NCBI GenBank assembly: GCA_029261595.1 | Contig: JAJDAZ010000040.1 | Location: 49,957 to 113,956 of the forward strand | Direction of reading: 5' to 3' | From: Nitrospinaceae bacterium | Lineage (GTDB): Bacteria > Nitrospinota > Nitrospinia > Nitrospinales > VA-1 | Length of the DNA stretch: 64,000 nt | Shown: one piece after another, positions 49,446 through 59,449 of the stretch | Position numbering within the stretch: position 1 is the stretch's first letter | Layout: the number at the start of each line of letters is the position of its first letter | The notes under the pieces: generated by a model | Databases searched by the model: none | What the model was told of the DNA's origin: nothing | Seen by the model: only the letters and a program-made list of their open reading frames with translations | Translations under genes and position numbers: made by a program

Positions 49446-50846
49446 ATGAAGAATAATAAAAAAACCTATACAGGAATTTTCAGAGACGGTGGGGCGGGAA
49501 AGTTCGCCAAACGCCGGTTCAGCCAACGGCGTAAAAAGCTGATGGAACGCGAAAACAAGTTGATGGTCATCACGGGAGTTCCGTATGGGCCGGAAGGGAA
49601 AACCGTGTGGTCCTACGCTTACTGCGCGACCTATCAGGAACCCTCCATAATGTATTTGACAGGAATCAACCAGAGCGAGGTGGTCCTGCTTCTGGATCCA
49701 AACTCCAAAGTGTCGGATGAAATTTTATTTGTGGCCGAGAAGGATTTAAACCTGGAATTCTGGAACGGCATCCGGTTTGGGGTGGGCGATGAAAAAAGCA
49801 TTCGGGAAGTGCAAAAAGTCACCGGCATTCAGGATGTCCGCGATATTCGCGACTTGAAGCAGGTTCTTAAGGAACGATTCATAAAGCAGAAAAAGAAACA
49901 GCTCGGCACCTTTTGGGTCGAAGGGACTCGTAACAAGAAGAAGGTGGAAATCAAGACCGACCATAACTGGGATTTCAAAACCAGATTGTCCGGCTGGCTG
50001 CGTTCCTGGAAAACTCCGGGAGCGGAGTTGGTCAATATCATGGGAAATCATTTTGACCTGCGCATGCCGTTGGATGAATACGACGTCGCAAATACCCAGA
50101 TGGCCAGCGATGTGACAGGAAATGCATTCAAGGCGACCTTGAAGAACTTTCAAGCCCTTCGCAGTGAATATCAGGTTCAGGGTTTTATAGAAGGGCAGAT
50201 GCAGATGAATTCGCCTTACGGGCTCAGCTTCCCATCCATAGTCGCCTCCGGCCGCAATGCGACGGTTCTGCATTATATGAAGAACGACGATGCCTTCAGC
50301 AAAAAGGAACTCGTCCTCATCGATTTCGGCGTGCGCTGGATGACCATGCACGCGGATATTTCGCGAACCGTCCCGGCCTCCGGGCGATTCAATCCCTTGC
50401 AGAAAATGCTCTATGAAATCGTTTTGAAAGCGCAGAAGGCGGTGCAACGAAAAGCCAAAGCGGGCGTGACGATTGACGAACTGAACGATTGTTGCTGGGG
50501 TTCCATCAACTCCGATCTGGACACTGTTTTTCGCGCCGCTGGCGGGAAATGCAAGCTCAAATATAATAACCGGCCGCACGGTGTCAGTCACCTGATGGGC
50601 GAGCAGGAACACGACGGCGACCCGTTCCGCAATTATCTCAGCCGGCCCATGCAATCGGGATGGCTGATAAGCAATGAACCGGGGCTCTACGGGACGTTTC
50701 ACATCAAGCTGAACGGAAAAACATACGAGGAGGAAATCGGCATCCGCATTGAAGACAACCTGCTCATCACCAAAACTGGCTGTAGAAATATGTCACGGAA
50801 AATTCCTAAATCGGTGGCAGAGATTGAAAGGTTGATGGAGGGTTAG
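49446..50846 (+). CDS. M24 family metallopeptidase (aminopeptidase P/Xaa-Pro-like)
   Basis: A 466-residue protein with a creatinase-like N-terminal domain and a pita-bread peptidase domain. The five metal ligands appear intact: LIDFG and HADISRTVP (two Asp), RPHGVSHLMGE (His), SNEPGLYG and GIRIEDNLLIT (two Glu). Motif sequences are unusual for PepP (GVSHLMG replaces GHGLG), so substrate specificity may differ. A basic N-terminus (residues 1-38) has no signal peptide. It converges with bcp. Confidence 0.85.
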   Translation: MKNNKKTYTGIFRDGGAGKFAKRRFSQRRKKLMERENKLMVITGVPYGPEGKTVWSYAYCATYQEPSIMYLTGINQSEVVLLLDPNSKVSDEILFVAEKDLNLEFWNGIRFGVGDEKSIREVQKVTGIQDVRDIRDLKQVLKERFIKQKKKQLGTFWVEGTRNKKKVEIKTDHNWDFKTRLSGWLRSWKTPGAELVNIMGNHFDLRMPLDEYDVANTQMASDVTGNAFKATLKNFQALRSEYQVQGFIEGQMQMNSPYGLSFPSIVASGRNATVLHYMKNDDAFSKKELVLIDFGVRWMTMHADISRTVPASGRFNPLQKMLYEIVLKAQKAVQRKAKAGVTIDELNDCCWGSINSDLDTVFRAAGGKCKLKYNNRPHGVSHLMGEQEHDGDPFRNYLSRPMQSGWLISNEPGLYGTFHIKLNGKTYEEEIGIRIEDNLLITKTGCRNMSRKIPKSVAEIERLMEG

Positions 50847-50869
50847 CGGAATGGGGGAGGGCGGCCCGG

Positions 50870-51328
50870 TTAAATTTCCTTTAAAGATTCCAGCACCGCA
50901 TCCACGTGCCCTTTCACTCTGACCTTGGGGAATATTTTGCGGAGCACGCCTTTTTTGTCGATGATGAACGTGCTTCGAACGATCCCCATGAATGTTTTGC
51001 CGTAGAGTTTTTTTTCCTGCCAGACGCCGTATTTGTTCACGACCTTCTGGTCGGCGTCGGAGATCAGGTCGAAGGGAAGATCATATTTGGCGATGAATTT
51101 TTGATGCCGTTCGGGCGAGTCCAGACTGACTCCCAGAATTACCGTATCCTTGAATTTTTTTAGATTATCTTTAAAATCGCAGGCTTCGGTGGTGCATCCT
51201 GGAGTCATGTCCTTGGGGTAAAAATAAAGGACCACGTTTTTTTTACCCTTGAAGGCGCTTAACTTGACCTTGTTTCCGTTTTGATCGACTGCGGTGAAAT
51301 CAGGAGCCTTATTCCCTTCCTTAAGCAT
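50870..51328 (-). CDS. bcp: Thioredoxin-dependent peroxiredoxin (BCP/PrxQ)
   Basis: A 152-residue peroxiredoxin that reduces hydrogen and organic peroxides. MTPGCTTEACDF has the peroxidatic Cys45 and resolving Cys50, five residues apart as in the PrxQ alpha type. LSAFKGKKNVVLYFYPKD is typical. It is cytoplasmic and probably transcribed alone. Confidence 0.97.
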   Translation of the reverse strand: MLKEGNKAPDFTAVDQNGNKVKLSAFKGKKNVVLYFYPKDMTPGCTTEACDFKDNLKKFKDTVILGVSLDSPERHQKFIAKYDLPFDLISDADQKVVNKYGVWQEKKLYGKTFMGIVRSTFIIDKKGVLRKIFPKVRVKGHVDAVLESLKEI

Positions 51329-51360
51329 ATAGTATTCTTCCTTTAATAGGGCCGACCGGT

Positions 51361-51822
51361 TTATTCTCCCAGCTTTTTCAGAAGCGCGGCGGCTTTGTCA
51401 TTCACCTCGTTGATCTTCGCCAGGATTTTTTTGGGAGGCGTGCGGTCCGGGTTCATATTGAACACCAATCTGCCATCGCCAATCAGGGCCAGGATTTCAT
51501 CATACATCGCCACCGTGGGGGTTTTCCCGTCTTCACACATTTCCTCGAAAATACTGACCGTCCGTCTCATCTTGCCATCCGCTTGCAACCCTAAGACTGA
51601 TTTGTCCTGCAGACCGGCGGTTTTCTCCATGATTCCCCACAACCCGCCTTTTGCATTTATGACATCGTAGCTACCGATCAGATCTTTTTTTCCTTCCTTG
51701 CACAATTCTGCCGCAAAAAGGGTTACGGGGTTGAAAAATGCGAAGAAGGCGAGCACAAATGACAGGGTCAAGAAGTTTTCGGGTATCCGGTCGATCCTTA
51801 TGTTTGAGTGGCGTTCAATCAT
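51361..51822 (-). CDS. Secreted hypothetical protein, 153 residues
   Basis: Not recognised. A hydrophobic N-terminal segment (residues ~17-38, ending LFAAELC) is a likely signal peptide. The mature part is small and charged, with two cysteines (C41 and one near 97) that could form a disulfide. It lies 32 bases upstream of bcp on the same strand and may share its transcript. No function is proposed. Confidence 0.62.
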   Translation of the reverse strand: MIERHSNIRIDRIPENFLTLSFVLAFFAFFNPVTLFAAELCKEGKKDLIGSYDVINAKGGLWGIMEKTAGLQDKSVLGLQADGKMRRTVSIFEEMCEDGKTPTVAMYDEILALIGDGRLVFNMNPDRTPPKKILAKINEVNDKAAALLKKLGE

Positions 51823-52024
51823 TTAGGGTTCTCCTTACGCATGTTTGGCCCTTTTGGAAAAAAGAAATGAAGGGAATTCATAGGAAATTTCATATATTAC
51901 CAAGGTAACAATAAAGGAAATTTAATGTCAAACTTTATATTGGTGGTCTCAGAGGGAAGGGGCTTTTGTGGAGAAAAGCTGAAAAACCGATGCCTTCGGT
52001 CAAGCGATATGGTTCCGGGAGGGG

Positions 52025-53659
52025 TTATTGAATCAATTCGATAAACTCATTGTTTTTTTGCAGGGTCTGAAAGGCAGGATTGGATTTGAGCTGACTTTTC
52101 ATCGCCGGATTTTTCTCAACGATCCATTTCAGATTTTTTAATCCCCCGTCGAGGTTGCCGTGTTTGACGTAAGCCTGGGCGAGAAGAAAACGATGCGATA
52201 AAATATGTTCGTGACTGCGATGAGTCACCAGCAGTCGCTCTAAAATGGAGATGGCGCGGCCATACTTCCCGGAATTGTAATAAGCGGTGGCCGTGTTCAA
52301 CATACTTCCCAGATGTTCCGGGTCCATCCGCATCACCATGGAATAGATGGCAATGGCCCGATCGTACATTTTATAGTGGGCGAAAATTTCCCCCTTCCTG
52401 TTCAGCGCTTCCGTTGGCTTGATGAAAATTTCATTGGGACGCTGGAGGGCGAGGTTGGCGGTGGAAAGGTCTGGAAATTGTGCCAGACTGATTTTGGCGA
52501 TGTTGCCAGGGTCACCGAATGATTGCGCTTTTTCATAGTATTTGCGGGCGTCCAGTAATTTACCCTGAATGATGCGGATGTCCCCCAATTCCTGGTAGGC
52601 CTTCCCCTTCAAATCGTCTTTATCCTTAGCCAGTTCCAGAAAACTGTGGATGGTTTTTTCCTCGGTGTCGAAGCGAAAAAGGACGCTGCACATACCGATC
52701 AGAATTTCCTGGATTTTCAAGTCATCAGGTTTGAGCCGGGCGGCGGTTTGAATTTCGACCAGAGACAACCCGAACTGGCCCGATTGATACAAAGCCTGCG
52801 ATCGACTCAAATGATAAGCATGAGGGACGATTTCCAGAGAAAGCTTGTCGGTGGCGTTTTTGCCTATGGTGTCCAGAAGAAGTTTTGCGGAAGCCACTTT
52901 AGGGTGCTGTCGCCGGGTGTCGAGAATCCGGTAGATATATTTTTCAGCCTCTTTGGGCTTTTGCTGGGCCGCATATAAATAGGCGACTTCATAAGCCGCA
53001 TCAATATTTTCGGAATCGATGTCCAGGGTGGCCAGAAAAAATTTTTCCGCCTCCTCAACATGGTTCAAATACATTGAAATCTTCCCGGACTCCAAAGGAT
53101 ATTGAGGATTTTTGGGGTCCAACTGGGCCGCGACCTGCAACTCTTTTAAGGCCTCTTGCATTTTTCCCTGAACGGTCAGGGTTTGAGCATACTCGTAATG
53201 AACTTCAGGAGCGTTTCGGTGTCTTTCCACCGCAACCTGGCATCCCTGTTCGGAAATCGAAATGTTCCCCAGGTTCCGGTAAACCTGGCAAAACCCGAAG
53301 TGGATCGCCGGATGGGGGGATTGAGGAAGGCCCGGTTTTTGCGAAGGCCGCCCTTTTAAAAATAATTCCAGAGCCTTTTTATAATCTCCCTGCTCATTGG
53401 CAATGAAGCCTTTTAATATCGTCGGGGTGCTTTTGTCGGAAACCGATTTGATTTTTTTATCCAGGAGTTCATTGGCCTGATCATATTTTTTCTCTTTCAC
53501 GAGATCGGCGATGGTTAAATAGTCGCCATCTTTATATTCATCCGACAGAGTGGAGTCCCAATGAGTGGCCGACTTTCCCGGATAGGTCGCATGGGCGGTC
53601 GGAGTGAGAAAATAAAAACTGATCAATAGGGCGAAGGAGAAATAAATGATGCGTTTCAT
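52025..53659 (-). CDS. Periplasmic TPR-repeat protein
   Basis: A 544-residue protein from the ATG at 53659. A signal peptide (KRIIYFSFALLISFYFLTPTAHA) is followed by many tetratricopeptide-type helix pairs, for example APEVHYEYAQTLTVQGKMQEAL and AEKFFLATLDIDSENIDAAYEV. The frame continues 58 residues upstream, but that part lacks signal-like character. TPR repeats bind protein partners; no enzymatic domain is seen. It lies 34 bases after a DUF1566 gene on the same strand. Confidence 0.85.
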   Translation of the reverse strand: MKRIIYFSFALLISFYFLTPTAHATYPGKSATHWDSTLSDEYKDGDYLTIADLVKEKKYDQANELLDKKIKSVSDKSTPTILKGFIANEQGDYKKALELFLKGRPSQKPGLPQSPHPAIHFGFCQVYRNLGNISISEQGCQVAVERHRNAPEVHYEYAQTLTVQGKMQEALKELQVAAQLDPKNPQYPLESGKISMYLNHVEEAEKFFLATLDIDSENIDAAYEVAYLYAAQQKPKEAEKYIYRILDTRRQHPKVASAKLLLDTIGKNATDKLSLEIVPHAYHLSRSQALYQSGQFGLSLVEIQTAARLKPDDLKIQEILIGMCSVLFRFDTEEKTIHSFLELAKDKDDLKGKAYQELGDIRIIQGKLLDARKYYEKAQSFGDPGNIAKISLAQFPDLSTANLALQRPNEIFIKPTEALNRKGEIFAHYKMYDRAIAIYSMVMRMDPEHLGSMLNTATAYYNSGKYGRAISILERLLVTHRSHEHILSHRFLLAQAYVKHGNLDGGLKNLKWIVEKNPAMKSQLKSNPAFQTLQKNNEFIELIQ

Positions 53660-53693
53660 AATGTATTTGGCTTTCAATTTAAACAATGTGTTT

Positions 53694-54257
53694 TTATGGA
53701 TTAATGATGCGAATGGCCCTGACCGCCCGCCGGGCTTTTTTTCTTTTTGAGCTGTTGAATTTTTGTCCGTGGTTGAAAACCACGCCGAATGCGTTGTAAT
53801 TGCCATTGGTTTCGGATGTCCATAGCGTACCACTTCCTTCCTTGGCGAAAATGGGGTCCATGTGCATTTTCATTTCACTCCCCACCTGTTGACTGTTGAT
53901 TTTTTCTGCTTCGTACAATGTAGTCAGCTCTTTTATGGTGGGGAGACGCCAATCCAGATAATCAGCAAACCGTTCCTGATTGATTTCTTCGATATAATCC
54001 TGCGCCTGGAACCAGTTCAACCAATGGCCTTTGTACTGGTAGGAGTCTTCCTTCATCCACATGTTCCCCGTTTGGGTGTCGGTGATGGTTCCGTCGCCGT
54101 GGTCGAGGAAGCGTTTGTCCTCGGAGTATGTTTCGGCACCTCCTGAAACTGGTCCGGCAAATATCATTCCCAGAATAATCAGAGTAATAAATGCAATGAA
54201 AGGTGAACGAGCATCAAGACTTTCCCAATAAAACCATCTGTGTTTATCCGTGTTCAT
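53694..54257 (-). CDS. DUF1566 (Lcl-like) exported protein
   Basis: A 187-residue protein with an N-terminal hydrophobic segment (~20-40) and a DUF1566-type domain: FLDHGDGTITDTQTGNMWMK, LDWRLPTIKEL and a closing aromatic WTSETNGNYNAFGV. Domain members are often surface-exposed and related to C-type lectin/FGE folds. It lies between gatB and the TPR gene on the minus strand. Its role is unknown. Confidence 0.8.
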   Translation of the reverse strand: MNTDKHRWFYWESLDARSPFIAFITLIILGMIFAGPVSGGAETYSEDKRFLDHGDGTITDTQTGNMWMKEDSYQYKGHWLNWFQAQDYIEEINQERFADYLDWRLPTIKELTTLYEAEKINSQQVGSEMKMHMDPIFAKEGSGTLWTSETNGNYNAFGVVFNHGQKFNSSKRKKARRAVRAIRIINP

Positions 54258-54271
54258 TTTTGGTTCAAACC

Positions 54272-55711
54272 TTAATTTTTAGTGAGTTTTTCTTTTAGCA
54301 ACTGATTGACCATCTTGGGATTGGCCTGACCTTTGCTGGCCTTCATGACCTGACCGACAAAATACCCGATGATGGTCTCTTTCCCGTTGCGATAACTTTC
54401 AAGCTGTTGCGGGCTGGCGGTCAGAACGTCGTCAATGATTTTTTCAATCGCCGAGCTGTCCGATATTTGCGTCAGTCCCTTTTGTTTGACGATTTCTTCC
54501 GGAGGCTTGCCGGACTGGTACATTTCCTCAAAAACCGTTTTCGCCATCTTGCCGCTGATGGTCCCTTTGTCGATCAGTTTCAAAAGGTCGGTCAGAGAGA
54601 CCGGAGTCACCGGGCAATCCTGGATTTCCCGGTCGTCGTTTTTTAATTCGTGCGACAGGTCGCCCATGATCCAGTTACTGATGATTTTGGGTTTCGGATG
54701 CAGGGCCACGCATTCTTCATAATAGTTTGCCATGGATTGCGAAGTCGTCAACACCCCCGCGTCGTATTCAGGAATATCATGCTCCGCGACAAACCGCTGT
54801 CTTTTTTGTTCCGGCAGTTCGGGGATGGTTTTCCTGATCCGTTCGATCCACGCCTCATCCATCATCAGGCGCACCAGGTCCGGTTCCGGAAAATAGCGGT
54901 AGTCGTGTGCTTCTTCCTTGGAGCGCATGGAGCGGGTCACACCCTTGTCGGAGTCGTAGAGCCTGGTTTCCTGAATGACTTTGTCGCCCTGTTCCAATAC
55001 CTGGGTCTGCCGTTCCACTTCGTATTCTATGGCCTTTTGTACAAAGCGGAAAGAATTCAGGTTTTTCAGTTCCGTCCGGGTTCCAAATTCCTCTTGCCCA
55101 TAAGGGCGCAGAGAAATATTAGCGTCGCACCTCAGGCTACCTTCTTCCATATTGCAATCGCTCACCGCCGTGTATTCGAGAATGGCCTTTAACTGGCCCA
55201 GATACTCTCTGGCTTCTTCAGGCGACCGGAGTTCCGGTTCACTGACGATTTCCACCAGGGGAATTCCTGTCCGGTTCAGATCCACGTAACTTTTTCCCTG
55301 GTCTTCATTTTCACCGTGCATCAGTTTGCCCGCGTCTTCTTCCATGTGGATGCGCGTGATACCAATGCGTTTTTTCACGTCCCCCACTTCAATATTGATA
55401 TGGCCGTGCTCGCCAATGGGGAGGTTGAGCTGGGTGATCTGGTAGCCTTTTGGCAAATCGGGATAAAAATAATTTTTCCGGTCGAATACGTTGACGGGAT
55501 TGATTTTACAATGAGTCGCCAGACAGGCCTGCATGGCGAACTTCACAGCCTGCTTGTTCAGAACCGGCAGAACCCCCGGCATGCCCAGGCAGATGGGGCA
55601 GGTGTTTTCGTTGGGGGGCTGGCCAAACTCCGTCGAGCAGGAACAGAATATTTTGGTTTGTGTCTTCAATTGGACATGAACTTCCAGTCCAATCACAGTT
55701 TCATATTTCAT
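54272..55711 (-). CDS. gatB: Aspartyl/glutamyl-tRNA amidotransferase subunit B
   Basis: A 479-residue subunit of GatCAB, which amidates misacylated Glu-tRNA(Gln) and Asp-tRNA(Asn). [21 protein letters not shown] and [15 protein letters not shown] are N-terminal signatures, including the zinc site (CSCS, CPIC). A C-terminal YqeY-like tRNA-binding domain is present. gatA and gatC are not in this window, so the operon is split. Confidence 0.98.
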   Translation of the reverse strand: MKYETVIGLEVHVQLKTQTKIFCSCSTEFGQPPNENTCPICLGMPGVLPVLNKQAVKFAMQACLATHCKINPVNVFDRKNYFYPDLPKGYQITQLNLPIGEHGHINIEVGDVKKRIGITRIHMEEDAGKLMHGENEDQGKSYVDLNRTGIPLVEIVSEPELRSPEEAREYLGQLKAILEYTAVSDCNMEEGSLRCDANISLRPYGQEEFGTRTELKNLNSFRFVQKAIEYEVERQTQVLEQGDKVIQETRLYDSDKGVTRSMRSKEEAHDYRYFPEPDLVRLMMDEAWIERIRKTIPELPEQKRQRFVAEHDIPEYDAGVLTTSQSMANYYEECVALHPKPKIISNWIMGDLSHELKNDDREIQDCPVTPVSLTDLLKLIDKGTISGKMAKTVFEEMYQSGKPPEEIVKQKGLTQISDSSAIEKIIDDVLTASPQQLESYRNGKETIIGYFVGQVMKASKGQANPKMVNQLLKEKLTKN

Positions 55712-55842
55712 TAAACGATAGCTTTAATTTTTGTGCGGCAAATGGCTGTTTATTCAGAAGAGCATCGAAACATGTTTAAATATAGTGGTTTAATGCGGCA
55801 AGGCATTGTAATGTCCCGTCCGGGAGCAGTCAACCCCCTTGT

Positions 55843-56583
55843 TTACAAAGCGGTGTAACCGCCATCCACCGGGAGAATGGCCCCGGTGACAAAGGAAGAT
55901 TCATCGCTGGCGAGATAGAGGCAGGCCCTAGCCACATCTTCAGGCCGGCCAAACCGGCCGATCGGATAATTTTTACTCCATTCCTGCATCAAAGATTCGT
56001 CACTCATCAGGTCCTTGGTCATCCCGGTGGCGATGAGACCGGGGCAGATGGCGTTGGATCGGATTCCCGAAGGACCGTATTCCACCGCCAGGGATCGGCT
56101 GAACTGGTTCAACGCGCCTTTGGATACATTGTAAGCCGATGTTCCTGGCGCGGCGACCAGGCCCAGAATGGAGCTGATGTTAACGATACTGCCGGATTTC
56201 TGCCGCATCATGTGAGGTAGAACTTCCCGCGTTAACTTAAAAACACTCCTCATATTTATGTCGAGGGTCGTGTCCCACTCATCGTCTTTCATCTCATGCA
56301 GGGGAGCACCGGTAAAAATCCCCGCGTTGTTGATTAGAATATCGACCCTCCCATAGGTATTGAGGGTGGTTTCCACCAGTCTCTGGATATCATCGTCGTG
56401 GGTAAGGTCTCCCGAAACGGCAAGAACGTTGTCCTCGATCTCCTTGACCGCTTCTTCCAGCCGGTCTTTTCGTCTGCCGACAATCACCACTTTAGCCCCT
56501 TCCTGACAGAAAATCCGGGCGCAACTCAGCCCTATTCCTGACCCTCCCCCTGTGATGATGGCCGTTTTATTTTCCAGCCGCAT
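55843..56583 (-). CDS. Short-chain dehydrogenase/reductase (FabG-like)
   Basis: A 246-residue classical SDR. GGGSGIGLS is the coenzyme loop, NNAG the structural motif, and the S-Y-K triad is in ISSILG... and YNVSK. Arg in VGRRKDRL suggests NADP preference. It could reduce 3-oxoacyl-ACP or another ketone; context does not decide. Located alone between gatB and a small plus-strand gene. Confidence 0.9.
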   Translation of the reverse strand: MRLENKTAIITGGGSGIGLSCARIFCQEGAKVVIVGRRKDRLEEAVKEIEDNVLAVSGDLTHDDDIQRLVETTLNTYGRVDILINNAGIFTGAPLHEMKDDEWDTTLDINMRSVFKLTREVLPHMMRQKSGSIVNISSILGLVAAPGTSAYNVSKGALNQFSRSLAVEYGPSGIRSNAICPGLIATGMTKDLMSDESLMQEWSKNYPIGRFGRPEDVARACLYLASDESSFVTGAILPVDGGYTAL

Positions 56584-56744
56584 TCCGTTCTCCTAAGTTT
56601 TTGATCTTAAACGCAACGTATGTATAATGGGCGACGAATGAAACTGTTGAAATCCAATGAGTAAAATATAGCATGATAATCTATCCTGCCGGGAGAAAAG
56701 CAGACGGATTTCCTTTTGTATAATCAAGCGGTTGGGTTAATGAT

Positions 56745-56993
56745 ATGATGAAGATAGTTTATTATGTTTTTGGAGCGTTTATAGGGTTCGGTTGCGGGAG
56801 CATCCTCAACTTGGTTTTTTACTGGCTGGATCAATCGGGAGTCCATTTCGCGGACTACCTGATAAAAAATTTCGGCGGGTTTGGCCGGTTTGTTCTGGAA
56901 ATGATCAACTCTCTGCCACTCTTTGGGGCGGCGCTTGGGATTATTTTGGTCAAGATCCTGTTTGGAAATCAGCTGGATCGCAGTGAAAGATGA
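56745..56993 (+). CDS. Small membrane protein
   Basis: Not recognised. An 82-residue protein with two hydrophobic segments (~5-27 and ~55-72), predicted as two membrane helices joined by a loop containing LDQSGVHFADYLIKNFGGFGRF. ATG at 56745 or 56748 could be used. It precedes another small gene and a two-component system on the same strand. Confidence 0.55.
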   Translation: MMKIVYYVFGAFIGFGCGSILNLVFYWLDQSGVHFADYLIKNFGGFGRFVLEMINSLPLFGAALGIILVKILFGNQLDRSER

Positions 56994-57073
56994 ATTGCTG
57001 GCAAAATGAACGAATCGCCTGCTAAAGTTGGAACTTGAAAATTTACCCCTGAACACTTTATCTGGAAAATTTG

Positions 57074-57280
57074 ATGCCAAAAAAGTTCAACGAAAATCTA
57101 GTCAAAGCCATGGAAGCCACGCAGGATGCTGTGAAAATCTGCAAACAGGCAATGATCGACGCCAATGACGACAGTTGCCGGGCCATGTATCAGGCCATTC
57201 TCAAGGATTGCGAAAAACACGTCCAGATGCTTCACGGTGAAATGGAATTGCACAAGGTGCAAAAAAAATGGGATTCCTAA
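57074..57280 (+). CDS. Small helical protein of unknown function
   Basis: Not recognised. A 68-residue soluble protein, almost certainly helical, with three cysteines (KICK, DSCRA, KDCEK) and three histidines near the C-terminus. The layout recalls short ferritin-like or four-helix bundle metal-binding halves, but this is a guess. ATG at 57074 is preferred to the TTG just before it. It lies 46 bases before the response regulator. Confidence 0.6.
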   Translation: MPKKFNENLVKAMEATQDAVKICKQAMIDANDDSCRAMYQAILKDCEKHVQMLHGEMELHKVQKKWDS

Positions 57281-57325
57281 AGGCGTATTTTGATTTAACT
57301 GGATGCCAAGTGACTGGATTGTAAA

Positions 57326-57994
57326 ATGCGTATTTTGATTGTTGAAGACGAGAAAAAAGTAGCCGCTTTTATTAAAAAGGGATTGGAAGAGGAGACCTAT
57401 GCCGTCGATGTGGCGTATGACGGTGAAGATGGCCTGCACATGGGCCTGGAAAACCAGTATGACCTGATCATTCTCGACCTGATGCTCCCCGTCATTGATG
57501 GGTTGAATGTGTTGTCCCGTTTGCGGGAAAAAAAGGTGGAGACTCCCATTCTCCTGCTCACGGCCAAGGATTCGGTCGAGGATAAAGTGACCGGGTTGAA
57601 TACCGGCGCGGATGATTACCTGACCAAACCGTTCGCGTTTTCAGAATTGCTGGCGCGTATCCGGGTCCTGCTTCGCCGCGGCAAAGCGGAAACCAAAACG
57701 GTTCTCCAGATCAAAGATCTGACCTTGGACCTGGTGAGCCACAAGGTGAAACGCAATGATGAAGAAATTGAACTGACGGGAAAAGAATACAGCCTGCTGG
57801 AGTACTTCATGCGTAATCAGGGCAAGGTACTGACGCGGACCATGATAGCGGAGCATGTCTGGGATTATAACTTCGACACTTTTACCAATGTGATAGACGT
57901 TTATGTCAATCATCTGCGTAAAAAGATCGACAAGAGTTATCCTGAAAAGCTCCTTCACACGCTTCGGGGTGTGGGGTATATCATGAAAGAGTAG
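57326..57994 (+). CDS. OmpR/PhoB-family response regulator
   Basis: A 222-residue protein. The receiver domain has E/D at 7-8, phosphorylatable Asp50 (LIILDLMLP) and a conserved lysine in DYLTKPF. The winged-helix domain is at ~125-222 (ELTGKEYSLLEYF, GVGYIMKE). It is paired with the sensor kinase two bases downstream. The sequence resembles the CusR/CopR group, often metal-responsive, but the stimulus is not shown. Confidence 0.95.
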   Translation: MRILIVEDEKKVAAFIKKGLEEETYAVDVAYDGEDGLHMGLENQYDLIILDLMLPVIDGLNVLSRLREKKVETPILLLTAKDSVEDKVTGLNTGADDYLTKPFAFSELLARIRVLLRRGKAETKTVLQIKDLTLDLVSHKVKRNDEEIELTGKEYSLLEYFMRNQGKVLTRTMIAEHVWDYNFDTFTNVIDVYVNHLRKKIDKSYPEKLLHTLRGVGYIMKE

Positions 57995-57996
57995 CC

Positions 57997-59427
57997 ATGC
58001 GCTTCAACTCCATCCAGACCCGGTTGACCGCATGGTACGTGGTGCTACTGGGAATCATCCTGATCCTGTTCAGCGTCCTTCTTAATTTTTTCCTCTCGCA
58101 ACGCCTTTATGAAAGTGTCGACAATTCCCTGAAAGTTTCCGCAACCGTTGTCGCACGTTCGGCGACGATGAAATTCACCCAGCCGCCTTTGCCCGGCCTG
58201 GAACGGTTTTTCGAGCAATTCCTGGGTTATGAAAACCTGAACAAGTTTTACCGGATTTATGATGGTTCCGGCAACGTGGGTTCCCGATCCCAAAATGTGG
58301 ACGCCTCCAAATTCCCCCTCACCCAGACGGCCTACGCCGAAGCCCTGACCGGGCAAACCACCTACGAGACCTTTCAAATTGACGGGGTTCATCCCATCCG
58401 GGTGATCACCATGCCTGTCCTGCGCGGTCAGGACCTGGTGAACCTCGTGCAGGTGGGCACCTCCCTGGATTCGGTTCAGGAAACTCTGAAAAACCTGAAC
58501 ATTTTTCTGTTCACCGCAGTTCCCCTGGTTCTCATGATAGCGACGCTTTTTGGCCGCCTCATGGCCCGGAGAGCATTGAAGCCGGTTTCAAAAATCATTC
58601 AGACGGCGCGTGAAGTCGGTGGCGGGGTGGACCTGAGCAAACGTATTCCCGTTCCCGAAGTGCAGGACGAACTGGGGCAGTTGGCGGTCACGTTCAACGA
58701 TATGATGGACCGGCTGGAAAGTTCCTTTTCCCAGGTTCGTCAATTCAGCAGTGACGCTTCGCACGAACTCAGGACGCCGCTCACCGTTCTCCAGGGCCAG
58801 AATGAACTGATCCTCAACAAGGAAAGGGATGTCAAGGAGTACCAGGAAGTCATCTCCAGCAACCTGGAGGAAATCAATTACATGTCCAAGGTGCTGGAGG
58901 ACTTGTTCATCCTTTCCCGGTCGGACGAAAACCAGATTCAACTGGAATGCAAGCCGATGAACCTGAGAGAGGTCATCGACGAGGTGTTTGGCCACGCGGA
59001 GGCTCTGGCGGATGAGAAAAGTATAAAGATATCCATCGCGTTTTTAGAGCCGGTGCAGATCAATGGCGACGCGATTCGATTGCGGCAGGTGGTATGGAAT
59101 ATTTTGCACAACGCCATCAAATACACCCTGCCTGGCGGACAGATAAAAATTTCTCTGGAAGATAGCGGGGAGTCTGCTTTTTTAACGATCCAGGATACAG
59201 GGATAGGGATTCCTGAAGAACATTTACCTAATATTTTTGATCGATTTTTTCGGGTGGAAAAATCTCGCTCTCGTCAGGAGGGTGGAAGCGGATTGGGCTT
59301 GAGCATATGCAAACATATTATAGAAGCCCATAAGGGCCATATTGAGGTCGAAAGCCAATTGGGCCTGGGCACGAAATTTAAAATCCGTTTGCCCAAAATT
59401 TCAACTTTAAAAACTTCCAAAGCATAA
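57997..59427 (+). CDS. Two-component sensor histidine kinase
   Basis: A 476-residue membrane kinase. Two membrane helices (~12-33 and ~168-190) enclose a ~130-residue periplasmic sensor. HAMP (~190-245), HisKA with His256 (DASHELRTPL), and HATPase with NILHNAIKYT, IGIPEEHLPNIFDRFFRV and GGSGLGLSI follow. It partners the preceding OmpR-type regulator. The sensor domain layout is similar to CusS-like kinases, but no copper ligands are obvious. Confidence 0.95.
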   Translation: MRFNSIQTRLTAWYVVLLGIILILFSVLLNFFLSQRLYESVDNSLKVSATVVARSATMKFTQPPLPGLERFFEQFLGYENLNKFYRIYDGSGNVGSRSQNVDASKFPLTQTAYAEALTGQTTYETFQIDGVHPIRVITMPVLRGQDLVNLVQVGTSLDSVQETLKNLNIFLFTAVPLVLMIATLFGRLMARRALKPVSKIIQTAREVGGGVDLSKRIPVPEVQDELGQLAVTFNDMMDRLESSFSQVRQFSSDASHELRTPLTVLQGQNELILNKERDVKEYQEVISSNLEEINYMSKVLEDLFILSRSDENQIQLECKPMNLREVIDEVFGHAEALADEKSIKISIAFLEPVQINGDAIRLRQVVWNILHNAIKYTLPGGQIKISLEDSGESAFLTIQDTGIGIPEEHLPNIFDRFFRVEKSRSRQEGGSGLGLSICKHIIEAHKGHIEVESQLGLGTKFKIRLPKISTLKTSKA

Positions 59428-59449
59428 CTTTATTCCCAAGGCAATTTTC

